Assembly: GCA_029880585.1 (NCBI GenBank)
Contig: JAOUOC010000005.1
Coordinates: forward strand, 1-37,438
Direction of reading: 5' to 3'
Length of the DNA: 37,438 bases
Source of the DNA: Gammaproteobacteria bacterium
GTDB taxonomy: Bacteria > Pseudomonadota > Gammaproteobacteria > Enterobacterales > Kangiellaceae
Part shown: piece by piece, positions 19,663 to 30,345 of the stretch
How the letters are laid out: the number at the start of each line of letters is the position of its first letter
Numbering within the stretch: the stretch's first letter is position 1
Notes under the pieces: model-generated
What the model saw: only the letters and a program-made list of their open reading frames with translations
Told to the model about the DNA's origin: nothing
Database searches by the model: none
Position numbers and translations under genes: made by a program

Positions 19663-20496
19663 CTACAGATTATCTTCTATAAAGCCGTTATCTTTTGTCA
19701 CTTTATCCAATGCCTGAAGCGTGCTCAAAAGTTCTTCAATTCTGTGCATTGGCCATGAATTCGGGCCATCACTTTTTGCATTTTCCGGGTCAGGATGTGT
19801 CTCCATGAACAAACCAGCAATGCCTGCTGCGACAGCAGCTCTGGCTAAAACCGGCACATGCTCTCTTTGGCCACCGGATGATGCGCCCTGTCCACCTGGC
19901 AGCTGAACCGAATGAGTTGCATCATAAACTACTGGCGCACCGGTTTGACGCATTACTGCCAAGCCTCTCATATCTGAAATAAGATTGTTATAACCGAAGG
20001 ATGCACCTCTTTCACAAACCATAATTTTGTCATTACCAGTCGCTCGGGCTTTTTCAACGACATTAACCATATCCCATGGCGCCAAAAATTGGCCTTTTTT
20101 GATGTTCACCGGAATGTTTGCCTCACAGACTCTCTGAATAAAATTGGTTTGGCGACACAAAAAAGCGGGTGTTTGCATGACATTAACTACCGATGCAACT
20201 TCATCAATCGGTGTGTCTTCATGAACATCGGTCAAGACTGGAACCTGCAAGTCATTTTTGACTTTATCAAGGATCTGAAGTCCCTTTTCAATACCTGGAC
20301 CTCTAAAACTTTGATGAGAAGAACGATTTGCCTTATCAAATGAAGACTTGTATATAAAATTAATGCCTAATTTTTCCGTTATTTCTTTCAAATATCCGGC
20401 CGTATCCATAGCCAATTGTTCACTTTCGATAACACAAGGACCAGCTATCAGAAAAAAAGGTTTGTCGATACCGACCTCAAACCCGCAAATATTCAT
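19663..20496 (-). CDS. kdsA: 3-deoxy-8-phosphooctulonate synthase (KDO-8-P synthase), metal-type
   Basis: The 277-residue product [27 protein letters not shown]... condenses arabinose-5-phosphate and phosphoenolpyruvate for the Kdo of LPS. Other blocks are [29 protein letters not shown] and [16 protein letters not shown]. The cysteine in IAGPCVIES is the metal ligand of the metal-dependent class (as in Aquifex); the E. coli enzyme has Asn there. The start codon is 3 bp past the pyrG stop, and its AGGAGG Shine-Dalgarno sequence lies within the last pyrG codons, so the two are coupled. Confidence 0.96.
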   Translation of the reverse strand: MNICGFEVGIDKPFFLIAGPCVIESEQLAMDTAGYLKEITEKLGINFIYKSSFDKANRSSHQSFRGPGIEKGLQILDKVKNDLQVPVLTDVHEDTPIDEVASVVNVMQTPAFLCRQTNFIQRVCEANIPVNIKKGQFLAPWDMVNVVEKARATGNDKIMVCERGASFGYNNLISDMRGLAVMRQTGAPVVYDATHSVQLPGGQGASSGGQREHVPVLARAAVAAGIAGLFMETHPDPENAKSDGPNSWPMHRIEELLSTLQALDKVTKDNGFIEDNL

Positions 20497-20499
20497 GGC

Positions 20500-22164
<1,665 letters not shown>

Positions 22165-22429
22165 TCAAATAAAGCAACTGGTTGCATTGGCAAATAGTTG
22201 CTGTTCAATTCAAATTGACAACCTCGCATGTCGCAGAAAAAAATGAATTACTAACATGAAAGACAAGCTATCTCAATCAAGTCGGGAACATCATTTATTC
22301 AGATTTAAAACAGTGAATTGCGACAACAAAAGCTTCACTTTGGACGGGAAGACATTGTAACAAAAATAATTTCTCGAAGCACCATTTATATTAGCATTTT
22401 GCGATAAGAGTTATGCGTATTTAAAATAA

Positions 22430-23110
22430 TTAATGAAAAACTTTTTCGGATGGTTCTTCTGCTATGTCTTTTTTATAATCCTTTAAATATTCCATAATAC
22501 TGCTGGCCGATAGTTTGAAGGTCGTCATGATATCCATCCCAAAACTTTTTAAACCTTTAGCAGTCCATTTATTACAGGTATTAAACATATAATAATCGCC
22601 AACAGCCTGATAAAACTGACTATTCCCATAAAGACCTCGCTTGAGTTTGACGATATTTTTTTGTTTATCAAAATAAAAACTCCCTGAAATAAATAAAGCC
22701 AGTGCATTTAGCTCATTATCGGTCAAATACAAAACCGCAGTATCGCTTTGTAGAAATGCCTTTTCTATATCCTCTGACACAGAAACCACGTGCATAACTG
22801 ATTCGGTTGGCCAAAATATCGCTCTTAAGGTCAATCCTGTAGTAATTTCTTTTGCCTGATAAAATCCTTTATCACCCCAACCAATCTCCAGATAAGGCGT
22901 ATTCCCAAATCTATTTTTTAATTCAGGTAATTTTTGATACAGCACTGTGGAAGGAATAACAAATCCGGTATGCCAACCGTGATTTATTACATAAACAAGA
23001 TTATCGCCAGAAGCTGAATAGCTTGCATTATAATGAATAACATCAGGCTTGCTTGAACAGCCCATCAACCCTATAAAAAGGAATATTATTACAATTTGAA
23101 TTTTTTTCAT
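22430..23110 (-). CDS. DUF2459-family lipoprotein
   Basis: The 226-residue product MKKIQIVIIFLFIGLMGCSS has a lipobox (LMGC), so it is predicted to be a lipoprotein. VYVINHGWHTGFVIP and PYLEIGWGDKGFYQA are the signatures of DUF2459 (TIGR02117), and FNTCNKWTAKGLKSFG is conserved near the end. The His and Cys residues recall papain-like or NlpC/P60-like folds, but this is not shown. The start at 23110 has AAGGAAA upstream; the earlier in-frame TTG does not. The gene interrupts the common mazG-pyrG adjacency. Function is unknown. Confidence 0.85.
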   Translation of the reverse strand: MKKIQIVIIFLFIGLMGCSSKPDVIHYNASYSASGDNLVYVINHGWHTGFVIPSTVLYQKLPELKNRFGNTPYLEIGWGDKGFYQAKEITTGLTLRAIFWPTESVMHVVSVSEDIEKAFLQSDTAVLYLTDNELNALALFISGSFYFDKQKNIVKLKRGLYGNSQFYQAVGDYYMFNTCNKWTAKGLKSFGMDIMTTFKLSASSIMEYLKDYKKDIAEEPSEKVFH

Positions 23111-23157
23111 GTTTTCCTTTTGCAAGTTTTAATCTTTAATCTCTAAGCTCTTAGTTC

Positions 23158-23958
23158 TTAGCTCCTCTTTACTCCCTGCCACATCACTTCTAGTTCTTCC
23201 AATGAATACTCATGCAACTGCTTTTCAGCTTTTGATTCAAGTTTATTAAATCTATTGGAAAACTTTTGATTGGCCTTTCGTAATGCTATCTCTGCATCAA
23301 AGCCATAATGTCTTGTCAAATTAACTACTGCAAACAGCAAATCACCGAGTTCTTCTTCTTGTTGCGCATCAGTTTCAGCAGTTTTAACCTCATCACATTC
23401 TTCAAATATTTTATCCCAAACCTGATTAACATGTTCCCAATCAAAACCAATTTTTGCTACCCGCTTTTGTATTTTTTGAGCCCTTTTCAATTCGGGTAGT
23501 GCCTTGGGAATATCATCAAGCGTACCAGATTTGCCTTTTGACTTTCTCTCCTCAACTTTTAGCTCTTCCCAGGCATTTTTAATTTCACTATCAGATAAAT
23601 CATTCTGACTTGAAAAAACATGAGGATGCCTGCTAATTAATTTTTCATTGATATTTTCAACAATCCGATCAAAATCAAACAAACCATCTTCCTTGCCTAA
23701 TTGCGCATAAAAGACCACCTGAAACAACAAATCACCCAATTCTTCTTTTAAACTATCAAAATCTCCTGATTCAATGGCTTCTGCCACTTCGTAAACTTCT
23801 TCTATGGTATAGGGCAAAATTGACTGATAGTTTTGCTTCAGATCCCACGGACAACCACCATCAGGTGCTCTGAGAGACTGCATAATTGCCAATAACTTAT
23901 AAATACCTTTTTGATTATTGATGTCGCAGAGTAATTTATTCTTGTCATCAGCCATCAT
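23158..23958 (-). CDS. mazG: Nucleoside triphosphate pyrophosphohydrolase MazG
   Basis: 266 residues with two MazG repeats. The first has LRAPDGGCPWDLKQNYQSILPYTIEEVYEVAEAI and the EELGDLLFQVVFYAQ motif. The second has EECDEVKTAETDAQQEEELGDLLFAVVNLTRHYGFD. These E..E..D metal ligands hydrolyse NTPs to NMP and pyrophosphate. In E. coli MazG modulates ppGpp under starvation. It follows relA after 37 bp in the same direction, as in many gammaproteobacteria. Confidence 0.96.
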   Translation of the reverse strand: MMADDKNKLLCDINNQKGIYKLLAIMQSLRAPDGGCPWDLKQNYQSILPYTIEEVYEVAEAIESGDFDSLKEELGDLLFQVVFYAQLGKEDGLFDFDRIVENINEKLISRHPHVFSSQNDLSDSEIKNAWEELKVEERKSKGKSGTLDDIPKALPELKRAQKIQKRVAKIGFDWEHVNQVWDKIFEECDEVKTAETDAQQEEELGDLLFAVVNLTRHYGFDAEIALRKANQKFSNRFNKLESKAEKQLHEYSLEELEVMWQGVKRS

Positions 23959-23995
23959 GATCGAACTATCCCTTTTTATAATTTGTTTGATTAAA

Positions 23996-26200
23996 CTATT
24001 TTCTCATTACTGAAATAATATTGTTCAATCTTTCTATTCTACTCATCACTCGAGATATCTTTTCAGAACCAGGCACTTCAAGCTGTAGATAAATTTGCAC
24101 CGTCATATTTTTGCGGTTAACTTGTGTGTTCAATGAAGTGACATTCACCTTTTCTTCAGATAAAACAGCTGTAATATCACCCAATAAACCTTTGCGATCA
24201 TACGCTCTCACACTTAAATCAATAATATAATTGGAATTGAGAGAATCTGTCCACTCAGCTTCAAGTACATTTTGCGGAGAATTTTGCTTTGCCTGTTTCA
24301 AATAATGGCAATCAGTTCTGTGAACTACTATGCCTCGCCCCTGTGTGACATAACCTTCAATTGACTCTCCTGGAACCGGTTTGCAGCAACCTGCAACTTT
24401 AGTTAACAAGTTTCCGACACCTTCGACCAAAATATCACTGGAGGAACTGCGTCTTCCAACATTAGGTTGTTTTTTTATTACCGTATTACGGTCGATTTTA
24501 TCTTTTGCATCTTCGTCAAACTGACGGATCAGATTAACAATATAGTTCAAACCTTGATCGCCGATACCAATCCCTGCGTATAACTCATCTGCTGAGTTGT
24601 AGTTCAGTTTTTTTGCTAATTTAAGATAGTCTGAAAATAGAAGACTTTGTCGACTGAGTTCCTTTTCCAGTATTTGCTTACCAGCTGCAATATTTTTGTC
24701 CTTATCCTGACGTCTAAACCACTGGCTGATTTTATGCCTGGTACGAGAAGAACGAATATAACCATGATGTTCGCTTAACCAGTCTCGACTTGGTGAACTT
24801 TCCTTGCCAGTCATAATTTCAACTTTCTGGCCGGTCTGTAACGCTTGTGTTAGCGGAATTATTCTGCCGTTAACCTTGGCGCCACGGCATCGATGTCCTA
24901 CTTCTGTATGAACGCGATAAGCAAAATCAATAGCTGTAGAGCCTTGTGGTAAATCAATAAGTTTTCCTTGTGGTGTAAAAACGTAGATACGATCTTCGAT
25001 TACCTGATTTTTAAACTCCTCAATAAGATCAACAGATTCAGTTACCTCTTCCTGCCATTCCAGAAGCTGTCTTAACCAGGCAATTTTCTCCTCATATCCA
25101 TCATGAACAGCTTTACCTTCCTTATAGCGCCAATGCGCTGCAACACCTAATTCCGATTCCTGATGCATTTGGTAGGTACGAATTTGAATTTCCAGAGTTT
25201 TACCTTCAGGACCTATTACTGCAGTATGCAAAGAACGATAACCATTTTCCTTCGGCGTAGCGATATAGTCATCAAACTCTTTTGGTATATGTTTCCATAA
25301 ACCATGCACAACACCTAATGCTGAGTAACAGTCCTGAAGCTCATCTACCAATATTCTAACAGCTCGCATATCGTAAATTTCTTCAAAGCCTACCTGCTTG
25401 CGCTGCATCTTCTTCCAAATACTAAAAATATGTTTTGCACGACCTTCGAGATTTGCTTTAACACCAATAGAAGTCATTGATTCTTTTAAAATACTCAACA
25501 CATTATTGATATAGGTTTCTCTCGCGGTACGCTTTTCATCCAGATTTTTAGCAATCGACTTATAATCATCATTCTGCAAGATTCTAAAGGCCAGATCTTC
25601 CATCTCCCATTTGAGCTGACCAACACCCAAACGATTGGCTAGTGGTGCATAAACATCCCTGACTTCATTCGCAATTTGCCTTGCATCACCAACGTCGTGA
25701 TAAGCAGCCTGTCTTAAAAGGTACATACTTTCAGCCAGCTTAATCAAAACCACCTTGACGTCATCAACCATAGCCAAAAGCATTTTTCTGAGATTATCAA
25801 TATGGCTGGAATCTTGTATTTCATCAAAGTCTGCTTGCAAGGAACGTATGGCATTCATGGTTTCAATACCTTCAATACGTTTATAAACTTTTTCACTGCA
25901 ATGCTCTTTAATAGCATCCTTACTCAGTAGTTTTTTATCAATAAAGGTAAAAAGTATTGAAGCTATCAAGGTTGAACCACTGACACGAAGATCGGATAAG
26001 ATGTTTACAATCTCAAATGCCTGCTTGTAGGCGATGGATACTTGCTGACCATATTGATTGGGGATTTCAGCAAGCAGATTCGCCATTTTATCCCACTGTC
26101 CTGAATCGAATTTGGGATTTGCTGCCAATACAGCAGCAGACCACCGTTCAAAACGGTTATCGTTTACGTTAAGTGGAGTGTCTATATTCGCCGGTTTCAC
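23996..26200 (-). CDS. relA: GTP pyrophosphokinase RelA
   Basis: 734 residues. The N-terminal hydrolase-like region lacks the HDxxED metal motif (it reads STLIASILFTFIDKK at about 76-90), so the enzyme is expected to synthesise (p)ppGpp only. The synthetase motif EFDD (308-311) followed by YIATPKENGYRSLHT is the RelA type (EXDD) rather than the SpoT RXKD type. TGS (VFTPQGKLIDLPQGSTAIDFAYRVH), a Cys-containing zinc-finger-like region (KVAGCCKPVPG) and a C-terminal ACT domain follow. RelA binds stalled ribosomes and responds to uncharged tRNA. It is transcribed with mazG and is divergent from a diguanylate cyclase gene. Confidence 0.97.
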   Translation of the reverse strand: MKPANIDTPLNVNDNRFERWSAAVLAANPKFDSGQWDKMANLLAEIPNQYGQQVSIAYKQAFEIVNILSDLRVSGSTLIASILFTFIDKKLLSKDAIKEHCSEKVYKRIEGIETMNAIRSLQADFDEIQDSSHIDNLRKMLLAMVDDVKVVLIKLAESMYLLRQAAYHDVGDARQIANEVRDVYAPLANRLGVGQLKWEMEDLAFRILQNDDYKSIAKNLDEKRTARETYINNVLSILKESMTSIGVKANLEGRAKHIFSIWKKMQRKQVGFEEIYDMRAVRILVDELQDCYSALGVVHGLWKHIPKEFDDYIATPKENGYRSLHTAVIGPEGKTLEIQIRTYQMHQESELGVAAHWRYKEGKAVHDGYEEKIAWLRQLLEWQEEVTESVDLIEEFKNQVIEDRIYVFTPQGKLIDLPQGSTAIDFAYRVHTEVGHRCRGAKVNGRIIPLTQALQTGQKVEIMTGKESSPSRDWLSEHHGYIRSSRTRHKISQWFRRQDKDKNIAAGKQILEKELSRQSLLFSDYLKLAKKLNYNSADELYAGIGIGDQGLNYIVNLIRQFDEDAKDKIDRNTVIKKQPNVGRRSSSSDILVEGVGNLLTKVAGCCKPVPGESIEGYVTQGRGIVVHRTDCHYLKQAKQNSPQNVLEAEWTDSLNSNYIIDLSVRAYDRKGLLGDITAVLSEEKVNVTSLNTQVNRKNMTVQIYLQLEVPGSEKISRVMSRIERLNNIISVMRK

Positions 26201-26404
26201 AAGGTTTGCCTGTAGATCCCAATCTTAAAAGTTATATTTTGTTATTTTTTAATAATTTACTCAGACAGGCATTATAGACAAATAATTCGATTACTCAATT
26301 AATTAAGATTTTTTGACTTAAATTTTGTAATACCCATACAAAATATAGAGTTTTATGAATTCTGTTCTATACTTGCTTAACAAGTCACTTTTGAGGTGTA
26401 GTGA

Positions 26405-27388
26405 ATGACAATGACCGAAAAGTCAAAAGAAGAAATTGTCACACTTTCAATTTGCATTGCTTTCGTTCTTGCCGTCGCACCATTTGCGGTGATCCGAGCT
26501 TTAAATAATGAATGGACAATCGCCATATTTGATGCAGTTTTATGTATTACCATGCTATTGCTTGGCATGTATATTCATTTTACAAAACGAATAGACATTG
26601 CAAGGGTAGTATTTTCATTGATTATACTTTCTGCTGTTATGACCACTATTTATCTTAAAGGACGCGATCAAATTTTATGGGCTTACCCAGCTTTGATCAG
26701 TCTATTTTATGTCGTTTCACCCAAAACTGCTCTCAAATTAACAGCAGCATACTTGTTTATTCTGATACCAATTGTTTACCCAACAATGAACATTTTTCAG
26801 TTAATATCTTTTTCAATAACCTTGTTCATTACAATTTTCTTTTGTTATATCTTTGCCAAACAATCGCTCAAACAACAGGATAAACTCGTCAGTATAAGCT
26901 TAACCGATCCATTGACCAATATAGGCAATAGAAGAGCGCTTGAATATAAATTAGATGAAATACGCAACATACACAAAATTTCAGACATCAACTCCTGTTT
27001 GATTATTTTGGATATCGACAGATTTAAATCTATAAATGATACTTATGGTCATCAAGTTGGCGACAACATTTTAATTCAATTAACCAAAATCATCTCGAAA
27101 AGGATCCGTAATAGTGATGGCCTATACCGATATGGTGGTGAGGAATTTGTCATTGTAATGCCTTATACAGAATTACGTCATGCTCAAATAGTTGCTGAAC
27201 AAATACGGGAATTGGTAGAAAACAACCATATAGCAGACCTAAACGTCACCATTTCATTGGGAGTTGCTGAGTTGATTAATAAAGAATCAAGTAAAGATTG
27301 GGTCAAGAGAGCTGATGATGCCTTGTATAAGGCTAAAAACTCAGGCAGAAACATCTGTTTTCTGGCTGATCATAAAAAAGTTGGGTAA
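26405..27388 (+). CDS. Diguanylate cyclase with multi-helix membrane sensor
   Basis: 327 residues. The first ~155 contain five or six membrane helices with almost no external loops, resembling MASE-type integral membrane sensors but not assignable to a named class. The GGDEF domain follows with LTDPLTNIGNRRALEYKLDE, ILDIDRFKSINDTYGHQVGD, an RNSD I-site (235-238) and the active GGEEF at 244-248, so cyclic di-GMP synthesis with product inhibition is expected. GAGGTG provides a Shine-Dalgarno sequence for the ATG. It is divergent from relA and convergent with the MAPEG gene, whose stop lies 3 bp past its end. Confidence 0.93.
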   Translation: MTMTEKSKEEIVTLSICIAFVLAVAPFAVIRALNNEWTIAIFDAVLCITMLLLGMYIHFTKRIDIARVVFSLIILSAVMTTIYLKGRDQILWAYPALISLFYVVSPKTALKLTAAYLFILIPIVYPTMNIFQLISFSITLFITIFFCYIFAKQSLKQQDKLVSISLTDPLTNIGNRRALEYKLDEIRNIHKISDINSCLIILDIDRFKSINDTYGHQVGDNILIQLTKIISKRIRNSDGLYRYGGEEFVIVMPYTELRHAQIVAEQIRELVENNHIADLNVTISLGVAELINKESSKDWVKRADDALYKAKNSGRNICFLADHKKVG

Positions 27389-27391
27389 TAA

Positions 27392-27796
27392 TTATTCGAA
27401 AAAATAATTAAACCACATAAATAATACAGCTAAAAAATTAAGTGTAAACACCACCCCTCTAAGTCGAATATTATTGGTAAAAATATGAACTGTACTGTGG
27501 ATTATACGACCAAAAATAAATAGCCATGCCAGAAATATAGCTCTGGTAGATATTTCATTGCCATCAAGCATTAGAATCAGGCAGATCACATAGAAGAACA
27601 AAGGCCATTCAAATTGATTTGATAAATTTGCACTAATTTTTGGCTCAATATGAGCCATCGGGTTTGAACCATCTTTTGAACTACCAATTCCCCAAACACT
27701 TGGTGCTCTGACAATTGTCAGTAGAACATATAAAAGTCCCGTCAACACAACATGTGCAAACATTGGATAAAACAGTATATTTTCAGAAACTTGCAT
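27392..27796 (-). CDS. MAPEG-family membrane protein
   Basis: The 134-residue product has four predicted membrane helices. NQFEWPLFFYVICLIL and RIIHSTVHIFTNNIRLRGVVF are typical MAPEG segments (membrane-associated proteins in eicosanoid and glutathione metabolism). Bacterial members are mostly of unknown activity and some bind glutathione. Its upstream region carries copy C of the promoter-like element shared with the first diguanylate cyclase and the small exported protein. Confidence 0.88.
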   Translation of the reverse strand: MQVSENILFYPMFAHVVLTGLLYVLLTIVRAPSVWGIGSSKDGSNPMAHIEPKISANLSNQFEWPLFFYVICLILMLDGNEISTRAIFLAWLFIFGRIIHSTVHIFTNNIRLRGVVFTLNFLAVLFMWFNYFFE

Positions 27797-27830
27797 AGCA
27801 TTCCTCTTTTAACCAGAACTCTAGAAATCG

Positions 27831-27889
27831 GACAGTCCACATATGTAAGATATCCTACACGAATAATGACTGACCTCTCAAGTAATTAG
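27831..27889 (-). promoter_or_regulatory. Shared promoter/operator-like element, copy C
   Basis: On the minus strand TTGAGA (27876-27881), an 18 bp spacer and TAGGAT (27852-27857). The core TGTAAG-ATAT-CCTACA (27844-27859, forward strand) is nearly palindromic. A predicted start near 27845 gives a leader of about 49 nt for the MAPEG gene. It is the best-preserved palindrome of the three copies. Confidence 0.6.
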
Positions 27890-28009
27890 TTTTATCTTTA
27901 AGATAATCACTCTTATGGATAAACGGCTAAAACATTCACCATTCCCACATCACAACAAAACCGTTATACTTTACAGACGATTTCCATATAGCAATCCCAA
28001 GAGAACATC

Positions 28010-28387
28010 ATGCAACTGCAAAAAGAAATCAATCCAAAAATCAATAACATTAAAAGTTATCAATCTGGCGAAATTAATGTCAACAACCAGAGTTACAGCA
28101 CCCCTATTCTATTAAACAACAGCAAGATAGAAAATTTTTTACAGGCGGATAGATTTAACAATCTGGATAGCGCTCAATTACTTGAAACAGTACAAGAATT
28201 TTCTGATGAATTGGATATTTTAATTATTGGTACAGGCGATAAACATCAATTAATGCCTGTCTCAGCCATGCAAGCTTTTATAAAGGCCGGTATAGCACTT
28301 GAAATTATGGCAACAAGGCAGGCATGCCACACTTATCAGGTTCTCAGCTATGAACAAAGAAAGGTTGTTGCCCTGCTATTCCCCTGA
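28010..28387 (+). CDS. Mth938-like (DUF498) protein
   Basis: The 125-residue soluble protein contains DILIIGTGDKHQLMP and the IALEIMATRQACHTYQVLSYEQRKVVALLFP tail, characteristic of the Mth938/NDUFAF3-like family. Bacterial members have no established function; the mitochondrial relative assists complex I assembly. AAGAGA precedes the ATG. It is convergent with dsbC. Confidence 0.88.
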   Translation: MQLQKEINPKINNIKSYQSGEINVNNQSYSTPILLNNSKIENFLQADRFNNLDSAQLLETVQEFSDELDILIIGTGDKHQLMPVSAMQAFIKAGIALEIMATRQACHTYQVLSYEQRKVVALLFP

Positions 28388-28446
28388 GATTGAAATTCAA
28401 GCTCAAGGGAAGATTATAAAATGGGTCAATGTCTCGAACAAATGAA

Positions 28447-29289
28447 TTATTCTCGAGCTTCTTTTTCGTTTAAATATTTTACAAAATCTTCAGCAGGCAT
28501 ATAACCGGCGATCAATTCTCCATCTGCCAAAATAATCGCAGGAGTGCCATTCAAATCCATCTTTCTGGTTAACTCTAAATGATTACTCACAGGTGCTTCG
28601 CACTTTTTATTGCCAAATGTTTGCTGATTTTTCGCCATAGTCATAGCTGTCTGACGGTCTTCAGAACACCAGATAGAAACCATATTGTTGTATGAACCGG
28701 AGCCAACACCGGCTCTGGGATATGCAAGATACCTTACCGTGACCCCCAAATCATTCAGTAAAGGCATTTCTCGATGTAAACGACGGCAGTAGGCACAATC
28801 GACATCTGTAAATATTGTAACAACAAACTTTTCCTGTTTGGATTTAAAAATAATCATTTCAGATTCATCAATATCATCAATGGCTGCTTTTCTTTCCGGC
28901 GCTTTTAATGCGTCTTGCATTTGTTTGGCAACAGCCGTGTAATTAACAGGCTCTGAACCTGAAATATCAATTAAGCTACCCGAAAAAACATGCTTGCCAT
29001 TGGTGCTGATATAGAGCACTTCACCACTGTAAAATACCTGATAAAAGCTTGATAAAGGACTTAATTCAACATTATCGATGGCTATGCCTGTAAACTTTTG
29101 TTCAAGCAAATGCTTGATAATAGCCGGAGATAACGTATTAATTGATGTGTCTTGATGGTATTGATTTGAAGAAATCATTTTTACATCGTTTGATTGTTGT
29201 AATTGCTCTCTTTGATAATTGGCTAAAAAAACTATTGAAGCAACAAGTCCTAAAGAAACAAGAACCCCAATTAATCTGGAAACTTTCAT
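28447..29289 (-). CDS. dsbC: Thiol:disulfide interchange protein DsbC
   Basis: 280 residues. An N-terminal hydrophobic segment (SRLIGVLVSLGLVASIVFLA) exports or anchors it. A DsbC dimerisation domain (about 50-120) and a thioredoxin fold follow, with active site CAYC (C165, C168; E. coli has CGYC) and the cis-proline motif LNGTPAIILADG. It isomerises wrong disulfides in the periplasm with DsbD. A GTG three codons earlier (29298) could also be the start. It lies downstream of xerD with a 119 bp gap, the E. coli gene order. Confidence 0.95.
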   Translation of the reverse strand: MKVSRLIGVLVSLGLVASIVFLANYQREQLQQSNDVKMISSNQYHQDTSINTLSPAIIKHLLEQKFTGIAIDNVELSPLSSFYQVFYSGEVLYISTNGKHVFSGSLIDISGSEPVNYTAVAKQMQDALKAPERKAAIDDIDESEMIIFKSKQEKFVVTIFTDVDCAYCRRLHREMPLLNDLGVTVRYLAYPRAGVGSGSYNNMVSIWCSEDRQTAMTMAKNQQTFGNKKCEAPVSNHLELTRKMDLNGTPAIILADGELIAGYMPAEDFVKYLNEKEARE

Positions 29290-29417
29290 ATTACTCACTT
29301 AAAAAATTAATCTAAATTGCAGAAAAGAAATAATAACACATGATATCAATTTTAAACCAAAAGAATTTCCAAAAGGCATCAAAACTGGCATATTCGGTAG
29401 AAGTAAAATCCCGGACA

Positions 29418-30332
29418 TCACCCTCTAGGATGATGAGCTGCATGAAGCTGTTGTAACCTTTCTTTGGCAATGTGGGTATAAATTTGAGTTGTCGATAAAT
29501 CAGAATGCCCTAATAGAAGCTGAAGCGTTCTCAAATCAGCACCATGACCCAATAAATGGGTCGCAAAAGCATGACGCAAGGTATGTGGAGAAAGGTGCTT
29601 TTTTATGCCAGCAACTTTAGCCTGAAATTTAATTCTATGCCAAAAGGTTTGTCGTGTCATTGACTGCCCTCTTCTTGATAAAAACACATGATCGCTTTGT
29701 TTGCTTCCCAATAATATTGAGCGTGAAGATTTCAAATATTGCTCAATTGAAGATTGCGCCATTTCGCCAAACGGGACTAATCTTTCCTTGTTCCCCTTAC
29801 CAATAATTTTAACAACGCCCTGATTCATGCTGATTTGAGTAAATTCCAACGCAACCAATTCACTCACACGAAGGCCACTGGCATACATTAATTCAATCAT
29901 AGCCTGATCACGACAACCTAAAGGATCTTCCAGATCAGGCGCTGACAAAAGTAATTCAACATCCTCTTCTGACAGGGAATGTGGTAAAGAGCGCGTTAAC
30001 TTGGGTGATTTGATTTTGGCTAACGGATCATAATCAATCAAAGCCAACTCAATAGCATATTGGTAGAATCTTCGTAAACAGGATAATAACCTTGCAGTAG
30101 AACGTGCAGAATACTTTTGTTGATACCGATGTGATAGATAAAGCTGTACTGTCTCATCGCTAACCTTTAGCAGATTAATAGATTGAGGAAAAAGCCAGTT
30201 GGCAAAAAGAGTCAAATCAATTCGATAACTATCAAGGGTATGCTGACTTAGACCATCATGCATCCAAAGGCTATCAACAAATCGGGTGATATGCTGTTCA
30301 TCCTGAGGATTGATTTTTTTTGATGTCGTCAA
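29418..30332 (-). CDS. xerD: Site-specific tyrosine recombinase XerD
   Basis: 304 residues with an N-terminal SAM-like core-binding domain (FVDSLWMHDGLSQHTLDSYRIDL) and a C-terminal catalytic domain. The catalytic residues are visible: Arg in SGLRVSEL, Lys in GKGNKERLVP, HTLRH, GH in LLLGHSDLSTTQ, and Tyr in IYTHI. XerD acts with XerC and FtsK at dif to resolve chromosome dimers. The assignment to XerD over XerC rests on dsbC following it and on sequence character. It starts 13 bp after the queF stop, so the two are probably co-transcribed. Confidence 0.95.
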   Translation of the reverse strand: MTTSKKINPQDEQHITRFVDSLWMHDGLSQHTLDSYRIDLTLFANWLFPQSINLLKVSDETVQLYLSHRYQQKYSARSTARLLSCLRRFYQYAIELALIDYDPLAKIKSPKLTRSLPHSLSEEDVELLLSAPDLEDPLGCRDQAMIELMYASGLRVSELVALEFTQISMNQGVVKIIGKGNKERLVPFGEMAQSSIEQYLKSSRSILLGSKQSDHVFLSRRGQSMTRQTFWHRIKFQAKVAGIKKHLSPHTLRHAFATHLLGHGADLRTLQLLLGHSDLSTTQIYTHIAKERLQQLHAAHHPRG

Positions 30333-30345
30333 ATGATGCCTTTAA

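Noticed and set aside
23126-23157. Repetitive TAAGCTC/TTAGTTC stretch between mazG and the DUF2459 gene
   Set aside because: Short, degenerate and without a stem or known motif; probably low-complexity spacer.
27915-28115. 66-codon open frame overlapping the start of the Mth938-like gene
   Set aside because: It overlaps a recognised gene in another frame and has no family features.
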